Assembly (NCBI GenBank): GCA_963724665.1
Contig: CAVRVH010000012.1
Span: forward strand, 1,054,001 to 1,118,000
Reading direction: 5' to 3'
Source of the DNA: DASUPK01 sp963724665
Lineage (GTDB): Bacteria; Actinomycetota; Thermoleophilia; Solirubrobacterales; 70-9
Length of the DNA stretch: 64,000 nucleotides
Shown here piece by piece: positions 11,347 through 19,562 of this stretch. Both the position numbers and the translations under genes were made by a program. Below the pieces are notes generated by a model, which saw nothing but the letters and a program-made list of their open reading frames with translations, did no database searches and was not told where the DNA came from. The first letter of the stretch is position 1; each line of letters opens with the position of its first letter.

Positions 11347-11846
11347 ATGGCTCGCCAGCTCGCCGGCATCCACCTGGTGGCCGGAGACGAGCAGGGGCTG
11401 CCGGCGGGCGTACGCGACGCCGGGATCCTCACCAAGCTACGAGCCAGACTGCAGGGGCGATCCCTCGACCGGGCTCTTGGCGCCGGAGCGGACCCGGCTT
11501 CCTCGGCGGTGCTCGCCCGGCGAGCGGCCTGGTTGACCAGCACGAGGAACCGCCGCGTCCTGGCGCGCGCACTCCGCAGGGCGCTGGAGCTTCCGATCGG
11601 GCGGGGTGGGCCATCGCCGGCGGTGTCCCCGCACCAGGGAGAGCTCGCGGCCGTGAGACTGCCGCTGGCCGGCGCTGCAGCGCTCCTGGAGAGCGACGAG
11701 CCGGTCTACTCGCGCGGCGTGGCGAAGCTGCAGCTGCTGCTCACCGAGGGCGACAGCCCCCTGTACTCCCCGCGGCGAGCGGGCGAGCTCGCCGAGAGAT
11801 GGACTCGATCCTCGCCGCGCTGGACGGACGGGAGGAAAATTGCTGA
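11347..11846 (+). CDS. Uncharacterised protein of a three-member paralogous family, Kdp-linked copy
   Basis: It starts one base after the kdpB stop and ends just before the KdpD N-terminal gene, so it belongs to the kdp operon. The roughly 165-residue product contains GRSLDRALGAGADPASSAVL, a leucine/alanine-rich helical stretch, and near the end RGVAKLQLLLTEGDSPLYSP. The last 16 codons (MDSILAALDGREENC) need a one-base frame correction near 11800. The same pattern occurs in the proteins at 29953-30378 and 30422-30919. No transmembrane segment or known catalytic motif is visible. I recognise no named family; a regulatory or adaptor role with the Kdp sensor is possible. Confidence 0.65.
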
Positions 11847-11848
11847 CG

Positions 11849-13021
11849 ATGGCCGAGCCCTGCCGATCAGCAAGTCGAGATCCCGGACGTCGCCGAAACG
11901 GAGCGCGGCAGCCTCAAGGTCTTCCTCGGGATGGCCGCGGGGGTCGGCAAGACCTATCGGATGCTCCAGGAGGGGCGGGCCGAGGCCGAGGGAGGGCGCG
12001 ACGTCGTCGTCGGGTTATCTCGAGCCGCACGGCCGGAAGGAGACCGTCGAGCAGGCGGGCGACCTCGAGTTCGTACCGCGGCGGAAGGTCCCATATCGAG
12101 AGACCGTTCTGGAGGAGATGGACCTTCCCGGCCTGATCCGCCGGGCGCCGGATCTCGCCCTGATTGACGAGCTGGCCCACACCAATGCCCCCGGGCTCGA
12201 GCACGAGCAAGCGCTACGAGGACGTCGAGGACGTCCTTGACGCGGGGATCGACGTCTACTCGACCGTCAACGTTCAGCACCTCGAGAGCCTCAACGACAG
12301 CGTCTGCGAGCTCACCGGCGTCCGGGTGCGGGAGACGATGCCGGACGCCGTGCTCAATGCCGCGGATGAGGTCGTGCTCATGGACCTCACCCCAGAGGCG
12401 CTTCTGGCACGGCTGCGTGCGGGCAAGATCTACCCGCAGGAGAGAATCGACTCTGCTCTCAACAACTTCTTCCGCGTGGAGAACCTGGCTGCTCTGCGAG
12501 AGGTCGCATTGCGGCAGGTGGCCGATGAGGTCGAGGCCAAGCGCATGGTCAAGGAGGAGGTGGGCCAGCGGGATGATCGGCTGGCGGACAGCGCGGCGAG
12601 CCAGGCGGTGGGGGAGCGGCTGCTGGCGCTGATCAAGCCGACCCCGAGGGCCCAGCGGCTGGTGCGTCGCGCGTGGCGGTCAGCGCAGCGGCTCGGCGCC
12701 GAGTTGGATCTGCTCTGGGTGAAGAGGCCCGGATACCAGCCGAGCAACGAGGAGCGGGATCAGCTGGACGCCATCGGCAGGCTCGCGGCGGTGCTTGGCG
12801 CGCACGTCCTGGTCGAGGAGGGGGACGACGTCGCACAGACCGTCAAGGAGGTGGCCGAGGAGAAGGGCAGCACCTACGTCCTGATCGGCACCCCGGCGCC
12901 GAGGACCGGCCTGGATCGGTTCCGTCCGGCCCTACCCACGAGGCTGCTCGAGTCGCTGCCCGGCGTCGACCTTCGCGTCGTCGCCGATCGCGCGCTTCGA
13001 GGGGAGGAGGGTGAGCCATGA
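11849..13021 (+). CDS. KdpD N-terminal sensor domain plus Usp domain as a separate protein, frameshifted
   Basis: Joining three frames gives the KdpD N-domain: Walker A GMAAGVGKTYRML, Walker B region LALIDELAHTNAPG, the segment YSTVNVQHLESLND and a NNFFRVENLAALREVALR helix. A universal stress protein-like domain follows (AQRLVRRAWRSAQRLGAELD to GTPAPRTGLDRF). It then stops, with no membrane or kinase module. Indels sit near 11862, 12015 and 12205. In E. coli this half binds nucleotide and modulates the kinase/phosphatase ratio. Here it is the partner half of the kinase at 4294-5730, encoded about 7.5 kb away at the other end of the operon. The stop overlaps the next gene by ATGA. Confidence 0.88.
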
Positions 13022-13719
13022 GCCCCGCGGAGATCGTCCTGATCGTCGCCCTGGTCTGTTCAACCGGATATCTGCTGGTTCGCGAGGTGAGACGGCGACG
13101 GACCGATTCAAAGATCACGCCGGCAGCCGGCCGGATCCTGTTCCCGTTCGTGGGGCAGGCGCTCTCGACGCCCGCGTTCGATGCGGCGCTGCGTCTGGCG
13201 CGGGCCGAGGGCGCGACCCTGGTTCCCGCCTACCTGGCGATCGTGCCGCTGAGCGTGCAGCTCGACACTCCCCTCAAGAAGCAGGCGGAGGCCGCGCTGC
13301 CGTTGCTCGAGGCGATCGAACAGCGCGCCGCCTCCCAGGGTGTCCCGGTTGACTCCCGGATCGAGCCGGGGCGGAGCGTTCGCCACTCGCTGCGCCTGCT
13401 GATGGAGCACGAGAGGTTCGACCGCATCGTCGCCGCGGGCGCGACCAACGGCGATGGCTTCAGCGCGGATGACGTCGCCTGGCTGCTGGAGCATGCTCCC
13501 GGCGAGATCCTGATCCTCCGGCCCGAGCCGAGAGGCCAGAAGGCCTCTCACTCGCAGCCGGCTGAGTGGGCGAAACGGACAGGCCCGAAACGCGCGCAGA
13601 GGCGCGAAGGATTTATCGAGCTACGCGGCCGCTATCGAGACCAGGCAAGGGATGACCCTGTCCGCGGGGTCCTCCTCCGGATGCCAGAGGACCCCGAGGA
13701 CGAAGTTGTCTTCGGGTGA
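13018..13719 (+). CDS. Membrane-anchored Usp-like protein; 3' end uncertain
   Basis: One N-terminal transmembrane helix (IVLIVALVCSTGYLLV) is followed by a basic linker and a Usp-like alpha/beta domain (ILFPFVGQALSTPAFDAALR to APGEILILRPEP). It overlaps the preceding KdpD-N gene by four bases and is probably the last gene of the kdp operon. The frame runs on to 13719, about 100 bases into the convergent PuuD-like gene. The residues after about 13540 look non-conserved, so the true end is probably earlier and an indel may have removed the stop. The function is unknown; Usp-like domains often bind ATP or cyclic nucleotides. Confidence 0.65.
   Translation: MSPAEIVLIVALVCSTGYLLVREVRRRRTDSKITPAAGRILFPFVGQALSTPAFDAALRLARAEGATLVPAYLAIVPLSVQLDTPLKKQAEAALPLLEAIEQRAASQGVPVDSRIEPGRSVRHSLRLLMEHERFDRIVAAGATNGDGFSADDVAWLLEHAPGEILILRPEPRGQKASHSQPAEWAKRTGPKRAQRREGFIELRGRYRDQARDDPVRGVLLRMPEDPEDEVVFG
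13530..13549. terminator. Perfect 8-bp hairpin at the end of the kdp operon
   Basis: GAGAGGCC and GGCCTCTC flank an AGAA loop, an exact 8-base-pair stem. It lies between the conserved end of the Usp-like domain and the convergent gene at 13621. No U-tract follows, so it is a candidate intrinsic-like or 3'-stabilising hairpin only. Its position inside the nominal Usp frame supports the idea that this frame really stops near here. Confidence 0.4.
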
Positions 13720-14334
13720 CTCGATCGCCTCGACGCTCTCGTCGTCCGTCGCCCAGGCGGTGGCGGCCAGCGAGTCCGGGATCCTCTCGACGCCCTGATG
13801 GTGATGGCTCTTGACTGTCAGGTGCTCGGAGCCGGCGGCCGTCGCGGCAAGGGAGCCGGGTTCGATCCGAATCTCGTGCTCCGCCCATGATCCGGGCACC
13901 GGCCGGTGGCGCTCGTGCCCCAGCCGGTCAGGCAGGTGCTGGTCGAGCGTTCCGCCGCAGGCGACGTTGAGGATCTGCATCCCTCGGCAGACGCCCAGAA
14001 GCGGGATCCCGCGCTCGAGCGCTCCCTGGGCGAGCGCGATCTCGAAGCGGTCACGGTCGGGGTTGGTCCCGACCGTCTCGGGATGGGCCTCCCCGCCGTG
14101 GCTCTCCGGGTCGATGTCGGCTCCGCCTGCCAGGACCAGCGCGTCAAGATGATCGAGTAGCTCGTTGGGATCGTCTGTCGCTCGGCGGTCGGGTGGCAGC
14201 ATCGCGACCATCCCGCCCGCTCCATGGATCGCCCGTGCGTATGAGAGCGGCAGCAGCACCGCCGGCTCGTCCTTCCAGACGCCGAAGTGAGCCCTCTCGA
14301 CGGCTGCGCAAACTCCGATCAGGGGTCGCGGCAT
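13621..14334 (-). CDS. Gamma-glutamyl-gamma-aminobutyrate hydrolase-like (PuuD, peptidase C26 family)
   Basis: The 237-residue protein is full length for the C26 class I amidotransferase-like hydrolases. The nucleophile is the Cys in LLGVCRGMQILN near residue 116, the His and Glu are in LGVLWHPEEDP near residue 218, and KSHHHQGV and LVLAGGADIDP are conserved substrate-loop segments. It should cleave gamma-glutamyl amide bonds, releasing glutamate. It complements the glutamine synthetase-like ligase and aldehyde dehydrogenase 10 kb upstream, though the kdp locus separates them. The gene is convergent with the kdp operon. The exact substrate is not determinable. Confidence 0.88.
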   Translation of the reverse strand: MPRPLIGVCAAVERAHFGVWKDEPAVLLPLSYARAIHGAGGMVAMLPPDRRATDDPNELLDHLDALVLAGGADIDPESHGGEAHPETVGTNPDRDRFEIALAQGALERGIPLLGVCRGMQILNVACGGTLDQHLPDRLGHERHRPVPGSWAEHEIRIEPGSLAATAAGSEHLTVKSHHHQGVERIPDSLAATAWATDDESVEAIESPEDNFVLGVLWHPEEDPADRVIPCLVSIAAA

Positions 14335-14390
14335 GTGCGGAACTTAGCGACCACCGAGGCGCGTCCCGACCGATAGCCTGCCATCCAGGT

Positions 14391-15410
14391 GTGCCGGGAA
14401 GGCTGGTCGGCGATTCCGCTCGTCTGCCAAAAAGGAGAAGCCGCATCAGCCCATCCCTCGCAGTCCCGCTCTTCGTCCTCTCGGTCGCGGTCACCCTGGC
14501 CGCAGCGGCCCTGTTCGCCGACAGGCTCGACCACGTCGGGCCCAGGATCGGCCTCTCCGAGCCGCTGGTCGGTCTGCTCACGGCGCTCGCCGCCGACGGC
14601 CCCGAGATCTCCTCGGCCCTGATCGCCCTTTCCGCCGGCGAAAAGGGCGTGAGCATGGGCGTGGTCCTCGGCTCCAACGTCTTCAACCTCGCCGCGATGA
14701 TCGGGATGAGCGCGGTCCTGGCGGGCGCGGTTCACCTGACCAGGCGGTCGCTGATGGTGGAGGGAGCCGTGGCGCTGCTGGCCGCCGCGATCGCCGCGGG
14801 GCTGATCCTGGACGTGATCTCCGCCGGCGTGGCAGTCGCCGCCTTCGCGCTCGTCGCGGTCCCGTACCTGGTGCTGCTGGGGCGCGGGCGACTCCACACG
14901 AGCACCGCGGAGGCGAGGGCGCGGGATCGCACGATCGCCGCGATCCCCGATCCCCAGCAGGACATGTGGAAGGTGATCGGGCTGATCGTCGCTGCCGTCG
15001 CGCTGATCATCCTCGGAGCCGAGGGGATGGTACGAACGGCGCTCTCCCTCGCCGGCGACTGGCACGTCTCCCACGTCGTCGTCGGGGTGCTGATCCTCGC
15101 CGTCCTGACGAGCCTGCCGAACGCCTTCACGGCGATCCGCCTCGGGACTAGCGACCGCGGGACGGCTCTGGTCAGCGAGACGCTCAACTCCAACACGATC
15201 AACCTCGCCGGAGGAGTGATGCTGCCGGCGCTGATCGTCGGACTCGGCGGGGCCACCGGCCTGGTCAAGTTCGACCTCGGCTGGTTCATCGGGATGACGA
15301 TCGTCACGCTGGTCGTGCTTGCCAGGCCGGGCGGCGCCCGTCGCTTCGACGGCGCCCTGATCATCGCCCTTTACCTTGCCTTCGTCGCCGTCCACCTGAC
15401 CCACGGATAG
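14391..15410 (+). CDS. Sodium/calcium exchanger-type cation antiporter (CaCA family)
   Basis: The protein has about ten hydrophobic helices in two repeats. Alpha-repeat-like motifs are GLLTALAADGPEISSALIAL with SNVFNLAAMIG in the first half, and VLTSLPNAFTAIRLG with SNTINLAGGVMLP in the second. These fit the CaCA superfamily, which exchanges Ca2+ or another cation for Na+ or H+. GTG 14391 is the first in-frame conventional start, but AAGGAG at 14432-14437 is ideally spaced from an ATC codon at 14445. So the true start may be ATC or a miscalled ATG there. Neighbouring K+ transport genes suggest a broader ion-homeostasis region. Confidence 0.85.
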   Translation: MPGRLVGDSARLPKRRSRISPSLAVPLFVLSVAVTLAAAALFADRLDHVGPRIGLSEPLVGLLTALAADGPEISSALIALSAGEKGVSMGVVLGSNVFNLAAMIGMSAVLAGAVHLTRRSLMVEGAVALLAAAIAAGLILDVISAGVAVAAFALVAVPYLVLLGRGRLHTSTAEARARDRTIAAIPDPQQDMWKVIGLIVAAVALIILGAEGMVRTALSLAGDWHVSHVVVGVLILAVLTSLPNAFTAIRLGTSDRGTALVSETLNSNTINLAGGVMLPALIVGLGGATGLVKFDLGWFIGMTIVTLVVLARPGGARRFDGALIIALYLAFVAVHLTHG

Positions 15411-15421
15411 TCTCGGCAACC

Positions 15422-16829
15422 GTGAGTCGGTCGCTACGTGAAGGCCCGGCACCCGAGGGTCCGTTCGACGTCGCGGTCGTCGGCGCGGGCGCTGTCGGCT
15501 GCGCGGTCGCCCGTGAGCTGAGTCGCCGCGGCGCGAGCTGCGCGCTGGTCGAGGCCGGTCCGGACGTCGGAGCCGGAACGAGCAAGGCGAACACGGCGAT
15601 CCTGCACACCGGCTTCGACGCTAAGCCGGGAACGATCGAGTCGGGCCTGGTCGCCCGCGGCTACGAGCTGCTCAGCGAGTACGCGTCCGAGGTCGGCATT
15701 CCGACGGCGAATCTCGGCGCGCTGATGATCGCCTGGAACGCCGAGCAGCGCGACGCCCTCGCCGGGGATCGAGGCGACGGCGCGCGAGAACGGGTACGAG
15801 GAGGCCCGCTCGGTCGATCTCGAGGAGCTCTATGCCCGCGAGCCCAACATCGGCCTGGGAGCGCGAGGGTGCTCTCGAGATCCCGGGCGAGGGGATCGTC
15901 TGCCCCTTCACCACGACGCTCGCCTTCGCGACCGAGGCGGTCGGCGGCGGGCTGCGAGCTGATTCTGAACGCGGCGGTCACCGGCGTGCGGTCGAGCGGT
16001 GGTGGTCACGAGGTCGAGACGGCGAGGGGTGCGATCCGCGCGCGGCACCTGGTCAACGCCGCCGGGCTGCGCAGCGACGAGGTCGACGCGATGCTCGGCC
16101 ACTCGGGTTCCACGTGACGCCCAGGCGCGGCGAGCTGATCGTCTTCGACAAGCTGGCGCGCGGCCTGCTCAACCACGTCCTGCTGCCGGTCCCGACCGAG
16201 AAGACCAAGGGCGTGCTGGTCTCGCCGACGGTCTACGGCAACGTCCTGCTCGGGCCGACGGCCGACGACGTCGAGGACAAGACGGACCGCTCGACCACCG
16301 CAGCGGGCCTGGCCTCATTGATGGAGGCGGGCGCCCGGATCCTGCCCGCGCTCGAGCGAGCACGAGGTGACCGCCACCTACGTCGGGCTCCGGGCGGCGA
16401 CCGAGCATCGCGACTACCAGCTCACCGCCCATGCCGAACAGCGCTATGTCTGCGCCGGCGGGATCCGCTCGACCGGCATCACCGGCTCACTGGCGATCGC
16501 CGAGTGGGTGCGGGAGGCGCTGGCGGACGCGGGGCTGGACCTTGCCGTCGACCCGCGTCCGACGGACCTCCGGATGCCGAACATCGGCGAGTTCGGGACC
16601 CGCCCCTACCAGGAGGGCGAGCGGATCGCGAGCGATCCGACTGTGGGCGGATCGTCTGCTTCTGCGAGCGGGTGACCCGCGGCGAGATCGACGCCGCGCT
16701 GGGGAGCCCGATCCCGCCCGCTGATCCTGACGGGCTGCGGCGGCGGACCCGCGCGCTGATGGGCCGCTGCCAGGGGTTCTTCTGTGGGGCTGAGGTCGTC
16801 CTCGGCATGCTGGAAGGGGCGACCCGATG
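15422..16829 (+). CDS. FAD-dependent glycerol-3-phosphate dehydrogenase with C-terminal BFD domain, several frameshifts
   Basis: Pieces in three frames assemble in order into one protein: the FAD-binding N-terminus (VAVVGAGAVGCAVARELSRR), the region CALVEAGPDVGAGTSKANTA, a substrate domain (TPRRGELIVFDKLARG, CAGGIRSTGITGSLAIAEWV) and a BFD-like [2Fe-2S] domain with paired cysteines IVCFCERV and GRCQGFFCG. This is the GlpA/anaerobic type seen in Thermotoga-like glp clusters. Indels fall near 15765, 15865, 15950, 16110, 16360 and 16650. The next gene starts right at its end and GlpK follows, so it is a glycerol catabolic operon. Either the consensus is poor or the gene is decaying; the colinear conservation favours the former. 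Confidence 0.82.
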
Positions 16830-18069
16830 GCGATCGATGACGGCCCAGTGGTCGTGGGCGGCGGGCCGTCGGGCCTGGCCGCCGCGATCGAGCTGCGCGA
16901 GCTCGGGATCTCGCCGGTCACGGTGATCGAGCGCGAGCGCGAGGCTGGCGGGATCCCGCGTCACTCCGACCATTCTGGCTTCGGCCTGCGGGACCTTCGC
17001 ACGGTGCTCTCCGGCCCGCGCTACGCCGCCCGCTACCGGGAGCTCGCCGAGGAGGCCGCGCGTCGAGGTCCTGACCGAGACGATGGTCACCGAGTGGGAG
17101 GGGGACCGCACGCTTGAAGCTGACCGGGTCCGAGCGGCCGTTGGGAGATCGAGCCGCCCGCGGTCGTCCTGGCCACCGGCTGCCGTGAGCGGCCGCGCTC
17201 CGCACGTCTGGTGCCCGGTTCGCGGCCGGCCGGCGTGATGACCACCGCGACGCTGCAGCAGCTCGTCCACCTCCGCGGTCGAGAAGGTGGGGCGGCGGGC
17301 GGTGATCGTCGGCGCCGAGCACGTCAGCTTCTCGGCGGTCGCGACCCTCGCGCATGGCGGCGCATCGGTCGCGGGCCTGGTCACGGAGCTGCCGCGACAC
17401 CAGACACTGCGGACCTTCCGCGCGGGGGCGGCCGTCCGCTACCGGGCGCCGGTCTGGACGCGCACCGCGGTCAGCGCGATCCACGGGTCCGAGCGGGTGG
17501 AGTCGGTGGAGCTGACCGAGCTCGACTCGGGTCGCACCCGGACCGTCGAATGCGATCTGGTCATCTTCACCGCGGACTGGATCCCCGACCATGAGCTGGC
17601 GGTGATGGCCGGCTGCGAGCTCGATCGCGGGACCCTGGGGCCGCTGGTGGATCCCGCCCTCCGCACAACCCGGCGGGGTGTGTTCGCCGCGGGGAACCTC
17701 ATGCATCCGGCCGAGACCGCCGACGTCTGCGCTCTCGATGGCCGCCATGTCGCCCCGGCGTCGCGGCGTACCTGCGCGGCCCGGGAGAGTGGCCGTCCCA
17801 CGTGCGGATCGTGTCGCGCAGCCCGCTGGCCTGGGTGGCGCCGAACCTGCTGCTGGCGACCGGGTCACCCGCCGCCCCGCGACCGCTTCCTGCTCCGATC
17901 CCGCGAGTTCGTCTCCCGGCGCGCCGCATACAGGTCCGCCAGGACGGCCGCGAGCTGTGGAGCGGCCGGGTCGGCCGCCTCGTGCCGGGCCGCTCGGCGC
18001 ACATTCCGGCGGGCTGGGCCGCCGCAGGTGGATCCCGCGGGGGGCCCGGTGATCGTCGCGGTGGAATAG
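16827..18069 (+). CDS. FAD/NAD-dependent oxidoreductase of the glycerol cluster, frameshifted
   Basis: The N-terminus carries the dinucleotide-binding motif VVVGGGPSGLAAAIELRELG and GGIPRHSDHSGFG. Later pieces give VVLATGCRERPRS, a second Rossmann region (RRAVIVGAEHVSFSAVATLA) and the C-terminal FAD motif RRGVFAAGNLMHPAETAD. The order fits the disulfide-oxidoreductase-like flavoproteins that pair with BFD-containing GlpA in glycerol-3-phosphate oxidation. A terminal segment of about 80 residues (RRAAY, IQVRQDGRELWSGRVGRLVP) may stand in for the small DUF1667-type partner; that is inference. Frame changes occur near 17060, 17130, 17280, 17755 and 17930. GlpK begins 11 bases after the stop. Confidence 0.78.
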
Positions 18070-18079
18070 GGTCGCTGCC

Positions 18080-19553
18080 ATGAGCGACGGGATGTTGCTC
18101 GGGATCGACGAGGGGACCACCGGCGTCAAGGCCGCGCTCTTCGACCAGCGGCTGCAGCCGGTCGCCGAGGCGCGGCGCGACAAGGTGAACCGCCATCCGG
18201 AGGAGGGGTGGGTCGAGCAGGACGGCGAGGAGGTGATCGCCGCAGTCACCGACGCCGTCGGCGGAGCTGCTCGACGGAGCCGACGGCGAGGTCGTGGCCT
18301 GCGGACTGGACCACCAGGGCGAATCCGTGCTCGCCTGGGACTCCGAGACCGGCGAGCCGCTCAGCCCGATCGTCGTCTGGCAGGACAAGCGCTCGCAGGA
18401 GATCCTCGACGAGCTCACCGGACCGGGAGGACGAGGTCAAGGAGCTCAGCGGCCTGCCGTTCGACCCGTACTTCTCGGCCGCCAAGCTCGCCTGGCTGTT
18501 GCGGCACAACGATGAGGTCAAGAAGGCGCGCGACGACGGACCGGCTGCGGATGGGCACCGTCGACTCCTTCCTCTGCGACCGGCTCGGGCGCCGGCTTCG
18601 CCACCGAGCCCGCGACCGCGTCGCGGACCCAGCTCCAGCGAATCGACAGGCCCGGGGCCTTCGACGAGCGGCTCTGCGAGATCTTCGGCATCCCGATGGA
18701 CGTGCTGCCGGAGGTCCGCGACACCGCCGGAGAGCTGGGCACGCTCAAGCACGAGAGCTGGCCAGTCGAGCTGCCCTTCGTGGCCAGGTGGTCGACCAGC
18801 AGGCAGCGCTGGCGGGCGCCGCCTGCGTCGAGCCCGGCCGCGTGAAGGCGACCTACGGAACCGGCGTCTTCGTCCTCGCCCACGTCGGCGAGGGCGTCCC
18901 GCAGCCGGCCGGCGGCCTTCTCCCCACGGTCGCGTGGAGCATCGACGGCAAGGTCGAGTACGCGCTGGACGGCGGAGTCTTCGCGGCGGGGGCGATGCTG
19001 GAGTGGATGTGCGACCAGCTTGGCATCGCCGAGAACCCGCCCGAGCTCAGCAAGCTTGCACGCGAGGCGGAGAACTCTGCCGGCGCTCGCGTGCTCCCCG
19101 GCCTGGCGGGGATCGGCGCGCCGTGGTGGCGTCCCAACGCCCGCGCGGTGATCTCCGGGATCTACGGCGGCACGACGCGCGAGAACGTCGCCCGGGCGGC
19201 GCTGGAGGGCATCGCCTGGCGGGTGGCCGACGTGGTCGCCGCGATCAAGGAGACCTCGCCGGTCGAAACCCTGCGAGTGGACGGCGGTCTCACCAACGAG
19301 CCGCTGCTCCTGCAGCTTCAGGCCGACGCGATCGGCGCACCCGTCGAAGCGGCCGGGGCCGATGCGACCGTCCTCGGTGCCGCCGCGCTCGCCGGGGTGG
19401 GGGCGGGAGTGATCTCCTCGCTGGCCGTGCTGCCGGAGCTGCTTCCGCCCGACCGCCGGGTCGAGCCCGAGCGGGACGAGAGCTGGCGTTCAGCCGAGCA
19501 CGGGACGCTGGCGCGAGTTCGTCCGGGCTACCGAGGCACTCGACGCGCAATAG
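18080..19553 (+). CDS. glpK: Glycerol kinase (FGGY family), frameshifted
   Basis: The N-terminus LLGIDEGTTGVKAALFDQ is the FGGY phosphate-binding signature. Later segments read PIVVWQDKRSQEIL, LRMGTVDSFLCDRLG, KATYGTGVFVLAHVGE and, in the C-domain, APWWRPNARAVISGIYGGTT and LRVDGGLTNEPLLLQLQAD. The whole fits glycerol kinase better than xylulokinase because of the AYEGTG-like TYGTGVF loop and the adjacent glycerol-3-phosphate dehydrogenase. Indels near 18265, 18420, 18540, 18590, 18790 and 19510 break the frame; the corrected protein ends WREFVRATEALDAQ with TAG at 19551. It phosphorylates glycerol in the cytoplasm for the dehydrogenase upstream. Confidence 0.85.
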
Positions 19554-19562
19554 GCGCCCCGG

